From assembly GCA_018389105.1 (NCBI GenBank), contig JACATO010000087.1, positions 434,001 through 498,000 of the forward strand: 64,000 bases of DNA, in the 5' to 3' direction. The notes under the pieces were generated by a model that did not search any database, was not told the origin of the DNA, and saw only the letters and a program-made list of their open reading frames with translations. This DNA is from Nautilus pompilius (Eukaryota; Mollusca; Cephalopoda; Nautilida; Nautilidae). Both the position numbers and the translations under genes were made by a program. This document shows, piece after piece, positions 49,022 through 60,500 of the stretch (positions are counted from its first letter, which is position 1; every line of letters begins with the position of its first letter).

Positions 49022-52000
49022 CCGTCTGCCTGCTTTGTATGTTATGTATGGCAAGATTTCCTTTTTGTGTCTTGCTAATCAAACGATGCTGTTTACCTCG
49101 GCCACGTCATGGGGAAGATGAGACTAATAAAAGCCGTTAAATATTCACGTACTTGCCATGTGCTTGTGTGTATAAAGAAATAACAGGTAATCCTTAATGA
49201 AGTAAAACGAACTTCGCGACTTCCATTTAGGGTCTGATTTGCAGATTTATGTAAAGGTGCGAGGATCGTTTACTTTCGCCTAATGTATGCAGCTGTGTTT
49301 GCAAATAGATATTCTACTTCATTCTTTGGCTGTGATATAAAGTAACTTAAATTATTATACTGAAGTGGAATTTTGGAGGATTTTCATCTGCTTGCTTCTG
49401 ATTGTATATTAGTTTAGTGTGGTTATGTTTGCTTTTCTGATTACCTTCCAATTCATAGATGCTAATATAAGGAAAATAACTAAATACGCTTTAATAAATT
49501 ATTTAGCTTGGTTATTTTCAATTATATGAAAAAGAAAAATTGCACACATTAAAAATATTTAATTTCATAAAACATAAAATTTATTAAGTTTTATATATAA
49601 TATTTAGATAATTTAAACTATTCATTTTTATGTGGACTGTTTACAATACATAGTTATCAGTGATTTATGCTGAAGGTTTTTAGTGAGCTTATATTCCCAA
49701 ATAACAACAAAAAAAAAAAAAAATGTGTGTTAAATTTTTTATTTTAATTTTAGATTCTCTTCTTTGCTGGTGGCTGGGTGTTTTTTCTGAAACAGCTTTT
49801 CAAAAACTATGAAGTAAGTACTTTTTTAAAAAATACTGAAATAAGCATGTCAAAGAGAAAATAAATTTCTAATTTTATGTTTTGTTTACTGACTTCTCCA
49901 TTTGGTGTGTGTACCTAACCATCCTGTGTAGGATGGGTCCATGAGAATCCTGGTAGAGACTCATGGTAGCATCTCCCAGCAGTTTTCCAGTACCTAACCA
50001 TCCTGTGTAGGATGGGTCCATGAGAATCCTGGTAGAGACTCATGGTAGCATCTCCCAGCAGTTTTCTATAGAACTCTCTATCATTTATCATTGAGTTGTT
50101 GGAGAAACTCTGACTGACAACAGCACTAATCCTGCTGGATTTGTCTTGTTTAGAGGATCACCTACCAGACAAAAGCTACCATGTTGGGCAAACAAGTATC
50201 TCCATAACAACACTTAAAGCCTGTGAGTGCATCTTTTTCATCTCTGCACTTTTTAGCCTCTCTTGACAGAATTTCTTTAAATTTTATGAGATTAAGATAG
50301 TGGATGCCAAGTGATTCTCCATTTTAAAAAGTCTTTCTTTATTTATTTTTTAAAAAAAATTTATTCAGACATTTTGCAATAAATTTATGTATCTTTTATT
50401 TTACTGCACTTTCAAAGTGTCAATGCTGCATTTTTGTAGACTGTACACACAAGTTTACAGACAAACTCTTTAATTCAAAGGAGCTAATTAATATTTGTAT
50501 TATACAGTGTTACACTATTGATATTTCGTTTTAAAGCATAAATACACTACCATACCACACGTGCTTTATTACCATGCTGAAAACAAGCGGATGCCACAAC
50601 ATTTCTCCTTTCACACAGGGTAGAGCTAGAGGCCGACCATTCAAAACATGGCCAGAGTCAGTGATTAATTGACGAACATCTCATTTCTTGTGGATTATCT
50701 GTGGTCAATATTATTGTGAAATTCACTAAGTAAACTGTTACTGCTGTGGCAAAGTTACCTGGAAGCCTTTCAACAGTAAGTAACATCATGACAAAAACAT
50801 GCTGCTAGTCCAGATTCTCTTACTGGCATTGTCCATGTAACGGAAGCAAGCCAAAAAATGGTCGGACATCATCTCCACTGACTTAGCTACATGTAAGAAA
50901 CCTCTTCTGCACAATATGAATAAAATGATTCAAAAGCTGTGGTCAGGCAGAGGACATGTCTGGAAAGACTCTCAAGTACTGGTGGCAGGTACTCTTCTTG
51001 GATGAGTTCAGTTTTATACAATTCATGAATGGAGGTCACAGATGGGTTTGGAGAAGACCTGATGAAGAGTCTTCAGTCCATGATCAAGTATGGAGGCAGG
51101 AGTGTCATAGTGTGGGCTACAGTCCAACATGGTGGAAAAATTGTTGTTTGTTGAAAGACATCTCAAATCTGCCAGTACATTGCCATGTTAAAGACACTTC
51201 TACCATTGTACCAACATGGCTACTAAGTTCATCCTATATTTTTCAGGAGGATGATGCTGGATGCCACAGCCTTCTTGTGACCATGTCATTCAACTTCTTT
51301 TTCTTTTTTTTGGAACTCCAAAGTGCTGATATGAATTCCATCAAGCACCTGTGGAAGGAAGCATTTGGATCATCAGTTAAAAGCAGCCCATCCACATTCT
51401 ACCAATATGATAGAATTAAAGGAAACTATCAGACAGATATCAGGGAACATGGTTCAGACCATAATATAAAACCTCATTGATTTAAACTCTTCCTGCTGCA
51501 AAAGATGACCTGACCAGCACTAACAAAGAGAATTTCACTCTGTTGTCTATCTCTATTTTCCATTTTCTGCAACAAAATAACATTCTAATACCAACAGGTA
51601 GCTAAATTATCTTGGCAGGACACTGTGTGTGTGTGTGTATTCTTCTGTTTTTAGGTTCATCGATCTCTGACTCTCCTAGTCTTCTCTGTTACCTTTTCAC
51701 TGTCATGCACCATGTTTGAGTTGATAATATTTGAAATCTTGGGGGTCTTGGATACAAGGTAAGGACCTTCATTACTAAAGCTAGAACATAGACATTTTTT
51801 TTATTGCTACCGATCAGATTTTATCCAGATGGCTTGAATGGGTTTTTCGTTTTATTGCTACAAAAGTTGCTTGGTAAAGAAATATTGTATTTAATACAGT
51901 GATTATATCTACAGGAGGTATACTTACAGTCCTTGGATTGTTTTTCTCTCTGAAACAATTCCTCTATCAGAAAGCCGTTAATGGCCCCTGTACTACTAAT

Positions 52001-55000
52001 GGAGTATATGAACATAGGATTTTTTAACAGAATTCATCAACAATCAGATCACAGTTTTGTTTTGTTTTTTACAACAGGTGTGGAAGACTTGCACACCGCT
52101 AGTGTATTATTGCACATTTTCCTCCTTGTGATGCACTTAGGATTTTGTGTGTTATGAAAGTATTGATTAACTCTCCACCTGAAAGAGGTGTTAGATATAT
52201 TGGAATTAATTAATTATGCCTGCCCAGTGTTTACAGACTTGTATTATTTTTTTTCATTAAGGAAATTGCTAGTTAATCTGATTAAATAAAATCTCTTGAG
52301 AATTAAAAATTCGGGGGGTTTTTTGCATGTACAAGCTTAAACAGGATGGAAGCATTTTACTTCTGTTGCTACATTAAAAGACCTGTTGTTGGTAGCCTGT
52401 CCCTAGGTTCCATATTTCAGGAGATCCACTTGCTTTTATTCCAGTCCCACATTTAAAAAAGAAGAAAAACACCTCTTGTTTTAATAAACTTATACAGTTT
52501 GGTTTCTGTTTTTTTCTTAAGTGTTTGGCTCTGATGGATGGGCCGGCCGGAAAGTTGTAAAAGCTGTTCAGCTGTGGAAAACTAGCGTCTGAATTTGTAA
52601 ATTTAACATTGAAGAGCTACCAAAGGGAGACAGCTCTGCTCTTTTTTCTTTTCTTTTTTTTTTATTATCAAAGAATACGAACTACGATTTACGTGTTAAA
52701 AAGCAGCTTCTTGAAAGTCTGAGCAAAGTAATTCTGAAAATCTATTTTTTCTTTGAATTTTTTTTTTTTTTTAGGCATTAACAAAATCAGAGAAGATAAA
52801 TGTAGAATATGCTTCTTTCTTTTTTTTTTTTCATTCAAGTTCTCGGTACTTTCATTGGAAGCTTGGATTATACGCAATTCTCTTTGTACTTATTGCCATA
52901 CTTCCCTTCCACATCGCCTACTGTATAGTCAGCACCATCAGACTTGGTAAGTATTGTGTTTGCTTGTCCTAAATCATGTTATCACTTACTGCATTAAGGG
53001 CAGATAACACCCCAACCCCGAGAGGAAAATGGAGTGCGCTTATCGTATCAAGTACTGCCCACTTGTAAATCTGGCAGATTTTTGTACTTGTCTCTAAATC
53101 TATTGCCAGTCTTTAATATCAATATGGTTAGATTACTGTACTGCTAAGGTTGAAGGCCTGAGTTTGAATCTTGGTTGTGAACTGTTCAGCCGGCCACTTG
53201 ACTTCCGCACACTCCCGTATCCGAAAATGAAGAGTTCTAGTAGTGACTTTTGATTGAGGCTTACCCTACTGGGAAGTGGTCTTGCAACCTTCTCAGTACA
53301 TAAGCACACAATATCTAATCTTGTAACCAAGATGGAGACCTGTACCCATGAAAACATACAACAGACAGGCATGAGATATCATAGATCTTGGTGTATAAGT
53401 TGACCCAAGTATAAGCCCACATATACAGAACATTACCAGTGTATAAGTCAACCCCCCTTTTTGAAGAGTAAAATCACTGATGTATACTCTGGAAACTATG
53501 TTAGTTTTCATTTACAGTCCATGCTGTTATCAAGAGCAAAAGCAGTTTGTCAGAAGAATGAAAACTCACAGAAGTCCTTATAATCTTCCCGGTCTGTTGA
53601 TGATTTGTTATTTGAAACTTCATATAATTCCTTATAATCAGCTATTTGATATTATAGTTTGTAATTATTCTATGGATATTGTTGATATATGTTAAAAGTT
53701 TAAAATTAAACTATGCTTTATCAAATAAGTTTTGTGACTTTTCAAAAAAATATTTTTATACATTCACTGAAAATGGAAGCCTATTTATTAGATGTAGGAA
53801 TATAACAAGTTCTTGCATTAAACTTGATCATTTTGTTGAACTTATGGGACGGATCTACTACACATGTTTTTGTTTTTCTCACTGAAATAGCATCACTAAG
53901 CTTCTCTGGGCCCTTGGGGGGCTTCATTTGAACAACCTAGGTATTTTACAAATGTGTGCCTTTGCTGATTATAAATTTATTCTCACTACCAAAGAGAAGA
54001 TTACCAGCCACCATCAACTTTAAAAAAAAATAAAAAATCTGCATTTTCTCAAGAACAAACTGGTGAGAATTACCAGAATTGTATGCAGAACAAGTCACCT
54101 GATGATTCCACGGACTGATGTTATTGAGGGGATCAGATGAATTTGTATATCCTTTGTTTTTATTTTTTGTTCCTTAGTTCCTCAGAAGAAGCATGTACAG
54201 ATGACGCTAACAGTAGCGGCTTGGTGTGCACTACTCTACTTCTTCTGGAAGATCGGTGATCCTTTCCCTATACTCAGTCCCAAGCATGGCAAGTATTTGT
54301 ACATTTATTCTTTTGTGGTGTAGCTTAAATCTTCCATCCGATTACACAGCAAATCTTATTCTATACATTAGTATCAGCATTTTCATCTATTTTCACTCGC
54401 TCCCTCCCTCTAAGGGAGACAACTATTTAAAAATTATAAAGCAATGAAAGGCTAAAATTCAAAATTTACTTCCTTGGATTGGAATCATATTATTATTATT
54501 ATTATTATTATATTATTATTTCTACTCCAATTTAGACTGAATTTATTTCAAAATTTTTTGTTGACATAAACCTTTTATCCAACAGTAAACAAACAGGCAA
54601 GTTAAATTTTATTCCCACAGGTAAAAGGCTGTGATCTATATTGGTAGTGTAAACGTTGATGGTATCTTCTAGTGGCAGTTTGCAGCCACACTCAGTGACC
54701 GATGTCACCTCACAGCAGTATCTGCCACTGAAAGTAGAACTACGTCATGCAGAAACCTTGTGACTGGACACTGAACTGTTTTCGGACTGACTTAATCCCC
54801 ACTTCAATTTGTGTTCCCGAAACCTCATCTCTGCCTCACTACTATTCTTCAGATTTCTGTCAGTTTAATGATGTAATGTTGTATCAAGCACTACATTATG
54901 ACTTTTGGCTGCGGATATTTTACTACACTAAAGTTTTGAATCTTTGACATTTCACTATTTTTTATGATGATTCTTGGAACTTCTTGTACTTCCCACAATT

Positions 55001-57501
55001 CCAGGCTCTACATTCAGCAGCAGCTGGGTGAGATGCCGAGGATCTTCATTTATTGGTTCACATTCTAAGACTAATAAACATTGGATACAGCCGACACGTT
55101 GCAGACTGACTTCAGCTAGTACAAAAAGAATAATGGAATTCCAATAGTGTTAATTAAGTGTTGAGAGATGGATAGAGAAAAGAAGACATTTAAACAGCTA
55201 ATATATGCTCTTGTATGAACATTTTTAAAAATAACTTTAGAAACACCTGCTAACCATGGATGGTAAATAATGCTGATTGACACTTCACCTGTAGAAATGG
55301 CTAGGTGTTTAAAAAAGATTTACTTTATTCGTTGGATGCCACTTATTTGAGACTTGGAATACAGTTTCTTAATCTCATCAATTCCTTTTTAACTGCATTC
55401 TGATAATTGCACAGGGCCAGAATAAATAGGTACCATATATATATACTCTCAAAAATAAGTGGTAAACTAAGAATTATCAGATACCACACAGGATTAGCTC
55501 AAGTAGTGGGATTTAACTTTAGCATTTAAAGATTAACTTGGGTGGCATGCTGTGCTATGGTTGAGGGCTGGAATTTTATTTTTTGAGTGGACTAACTTGG
55601 TTTGCTGTGCCACCCTGGTGGCATGGTTTCTTCTCACTCTTAACCAGCCAGCCACATGGGTTTCCCCTGGGCACTCTGCTCCCTCACCAGGGTTGTCTCC
55701 CTTGTGTGTATTTGTGAATGATGGGGGAGAAGTAAAATTTATTCAGAATACAGATGATACTCCCCAACTTACGACCATGTGTAAAAAAAAAAATTCAAAT
55801 ATTCCCGCACGGCGTACGAGAGTTGGTATGGCAACGCGTATCTCCCAGCAGCAGCATTGCGGTTTCTCTTGCCATCAGTTATACCTCAGCAGTCATATCA
55901 CAAGTATCTCGCTTATCTTCTATGGATTTACCACCCCCAAAGATGTCATGCAAAAGGAAGATTTCTCCATCTACCAATACACCAGGCAAGAAACAGAGGA
56001 AGTCACTTGATTTGGAAGTCAAAATGAAAATAATTAGCCAACATGAAGGAGGGAAAAAAGTAAATGCTATCGCACGTGAGCTACAGTTGTCCCATTCAAC
56101 GATCTCCACTATTCTTAAGGACAAGGAAAGAGTCTTGGATGCAGTAAAAGGTTCAGCCGCCATGCGGTCGACGATAATAACAAAGTAACAATGACCTATC
56201 CATGAAATGGAGAAATTGTTGATGCTCTGAATGGAAGACCAGATACAGAAACGTGTACCCATAAGCCTACTAACAATTCAAGCTAAGGCTAGAAGTATTT
56301 TCGAGACTTTGAAGGAACAAATAGGAGATGACTACAAGGAAAACTTTCAAGCAAGCAATGGATGGTTCAATCGCTTCAAAAAAAGATACAATCTGCATAA
56401 TGTCCGAGTAACAGGAGATAAAATGTATTATGTAGTACAGTACATACTAGTAATGCATATAAAATACCCCCCAAAGGTCATATACATATAGGTCCTCAAG
56501 TTACGTCCATATCGACTTACAACCAGTTGGTTGGAACGGAACCCAGTCGTAAGTCGGGGAGCAACTGTATTTTCAATTTTTGAAATTGCTTGTAGCTTCT
56601 TGATTATTAAATCTATTCAAAGTCTAAGCCTGATAGAATTTCTTTCAATGTGAAACTCTTACTGATAGTTTTGGAGTCTGGTACGCATGATTGATATTTA
56701 AGTTTTGATTATTCTTAATCAAATGACCCTTGCTCTCCTGACAAGAGAGAGATGTTTGGTGTGTTCTGTCCTTACCAGCTGAATTTCACAATGTGTGTAC
56801 AGAGGGAAGCGGGAACTCAGTAAGAGAAAGAGGTCGGTGTAAAACTGTAATTGTTTTCTAACGTTGGGATGAAGGGAACAAACTTCAAGATTCTAGTAAT
56901 GAGCATCTCCCTAATTTGTTGATTTATTTCTTTCCAGTTTTGGAGGAGAGAGAAGAGAGAGAGAGAGACAGACAGACACACACACACACACACTATTTTA
57001 GAAAAGATGAAAACAGTAACTTTGGTATATTGTGTTTTTTGCTCTATGTTGTTGACTATCAAGTGTCTGGTCAGTGAGAAGTCTTTTAGTACTGAAGCTG
57101 AAAGTCAAACCATCATGTTGTGTGTTTGGTTTCACTGAATTTTCTAGAATTTTTCTTTTTTTAATGTTCTAAATTAGATCTCAATGACCAATATAAGGGA
57201 GACAACTTTTGTCACTTTCTGTTACATTAATTTAATAAAATGGGCTTTCTTGTTTTCAATTGAAATTCTAGTTTTTTGGAAAGATGTTATAAAAATGTTG
57301 ATATTTATTCGCATTAAACACTGAAATCTCAGTTGTTTCGGATGAGTGTCAGGACAGCATCTTCTTAAACTGACAATTGATGGTGGATTGTTTGCTCCTG
57401 GAGACAGAAAGCTTAGATTAGGAAAAATAGACAAACTCCAGGCTTTGTAAAGAAGCATTTAATTAATTTATTGTTTGTTTTGTGTAATTAACAGTCTTGC
57501 T

Positions 57502-57538
<37 letters not shown>

Positions 57539-60500
57539 GTACTGACCTAATCACACTGTACTGATGTCATCTCTCTCTCATCTGAGGTGCTTTTTTGTTG
57601 TTGTTTTGATTTTGCATAAATTCATTGATTTTTTTTAGAAACAATTTCTGAAATAATAAAATGAGGATGTTATGTTAAATTAAGAATAAGCTTTTTGCTG
57701 TTCTGTGGATTAAAATTTTTCTTTTTTCAGTATTCAGGTTGGAATTGAGTTCTCATTTCTCTATTGTTTTTTCCTCACCAGGGATTTTCTCAATTGAACA
57801 GTGCATAGGTCGCGTCGGGGTCATTGGAGTGACGTTGATGGCGCTACTGTCTGGATTTGGTGCTGTTAACTGTCCGTACACTTACATGTCGTATTTTGTC
57901 CGGTAAGACCCTCATTTATTTGACTGGTTTTAATGTCATGCCTTTTTGGAAATGTTTTCTTTTGTTTATTTATTTTCATGGTTAACCCTGTACCTACAGT
58001 TATTTTATTGTTTTAGTTATCTTTGTGATGCTTAATTTAAAAAAAAAAACATGTTATGAGAAGAGTAAGTTGTTTTCATGCTGAATGGAGCCCTTTTAGA
58101 CGTGATGTGGTATTTATTGTATGTTACGTCTGTTAAAACCTATTTTTGTGATCCTACGAGACATCTTCAAGACCTCAAAGCCAGGACAGGATTCGCAAAG
58201 AAGAGTCTGGCATTTGGATCATCCTTCAAAGAGGGGGGATTACTCTTACGATATAATCGTTTACTAGGGACATTCAAGTGAAACCTGGCTGAATACGATC
58301 ACAGTGAGTCTTGTTTTCAGCTGGGTTTTGTTTGGATGCTCTTAGTAGCATAAATAATACCAGTGCAATTGCAGAACTGTTATACTTCAAGAGTTCTTGT
58401 TTCACTTTTACTGTATAATGATGAAGAATAAAGAAAAACCTTGTTATATGAGTGTGGAATTTGGTTGTGGATAATTATATTTTCTCTTGAATATAATATA
58501 TGTATTCTCAAGAGTATAAGCCCATACTTGATAATAAGTCCAGCCCTCACCTATCTTCCTTTTTGGATGGTCAAAGAAATTAAGAGAATTCTGAAGTAAG
58601 AAAGCTATTTTTTTTTTTTTTTGATAAATTTTAAAAATATTTCTTTAGTTTGTTAAAATTGCCAGAAAGGAATTAAAAACCTTTTATTCACCTGCCAGAA
58701 ACTGTCATTGGTTTTAAGTTAATGATAAATTTTAATTACAATTAATTATGCTGCTATTTGTTGATGATATCTATGCTCACTTGCTTTGTAAACTGAATGA
58801 GGACATCTCGCAGAAGTGGGATAGAAATGTGTCGTCTTGGTGACCAGGTAAGTTACCCAGGTATGGTTGAATGGCGGTCAAGAATTACTGAAGCCTTGAC
58901 CATAAGCACCTGGAAAATCCTTACCAGAGCTCTTCATTTTTAGATGTTTGAGGAGCTTGGAGGAAACTCACGTGGTTGGCTGGGGGAGAAGAAACTATGG
59001 CAGTCCTGTAGTCTACCCATTGAGCTGGCAGTTTCTGCCCAGTTAAGTGTGGTAATTTGGAAGATTAGTGTTGTTGGTGAAGCTGAATGAGTTTTCTCTA
59101 GTCAAGCCTTCAGTGTATCATGTACATGGTAATTTATTGTGCTCGTGCCTACAGCAGGTACACAAATAAAATACTAACCGTTTTTCATTGTTCTCCTCTC
59201 TTTTTTCAAAATATTTTTTCACAATCTTAGATTGAAGAAAAATCCTTTGCATGGATGTAGCTGAGTTGTTTGTCGTCTTTCCAGGCACATCACAGATGCT
59301 GATATACAGAACATTGAAAAACGGCTGATACAGACCATGGACATGATAGTGATAAAAAAGAAAAGGTAATTCAGAAATGAGCTGACCTTTTTGGACCTGC
59401 TGTATTTCAGTGGATTCCTTATAATTCAGAATATATGTGTTGGCAGAAAAAATATTCTTATTCTAAAACCAAATAATAAATATTTTTATATCTCTTTTCA
59501 GAATGTTTTATTTACTTTTGTGTGTGTGTGTTTGTGTGTATAATATATCCATGTATATGTACAAATATAAATTAATTTTGTTCTTATTAATAAGATGGAG
59601 AACAAAACGTTTGACCTATCTACCAAGACACACACACACACACACTCACCATCTTGATGTAAGGTTACCAACCAAACTAAATTTTACTTATTCACCAGAA
59701 TGAGTGTAATAAGATGTAGAGAGTGAAGAGTTAAGTACTGTATTTTAGTATAAAATCATCCAGAAAAGGGGGGAAGACATGGATTGGAATTTTCTATTTG
59801 CAGAAAACTATGTATTTTCTATGTAAGTGTCTGATGTGTTGAAGGCGCTTATTTAGCATGTACTTGAAGTTTCTTGGATGAATGCTAATGTCAAATTAAT
59901 AGATTGATGCTAAATGACTTCAGTGATCTTTATATACTACTGTGAGCTCTGATCTTTCACACAGCATTCCAGATCTGCTGCACTTAGAAACAGCAATTTA
60001 TTTTTGTCCATCTGTTCATGTGAGAAAAACACGCATCCTCAGGTGTGACCTTACCTTTGGTCCAGGACAGTCAATACTATATGTATTTAGCCCCACCGAG
60101 GGGGGGGGGGGGACTGGAATATCTGTAAAGAAAAGCTGCTAACAACTACAGGAAGACAGCAACGAGATGTCTTATTAACCTGATGTTTTTCCAGCCACAC
60201 AATAGGTCTTGGAGGTCCATCACACAACTCATCAGCTTGTATCACCATGACTGCATCATCGTTATCGTCATTTTTCAGGTTGGCTTTTGCATGCCGAGAG
60301 TCTTTACGCCAGGCAGAGCTCAACAAAAACCAGGGAGGGTTGTGGGGAATGTTGAAAAATGTCACGTCCAGTGGATCATCAGAAAGTATCCTTTGATCTG
60401 TTTACTCCATTTGTTTGTTTTACTAAGAGAAAGCTGATGAAAGGAGTTTGGTATCATCATCTGATGTGTATGCTTGCACAGAGTCCTAACACACATTAGT

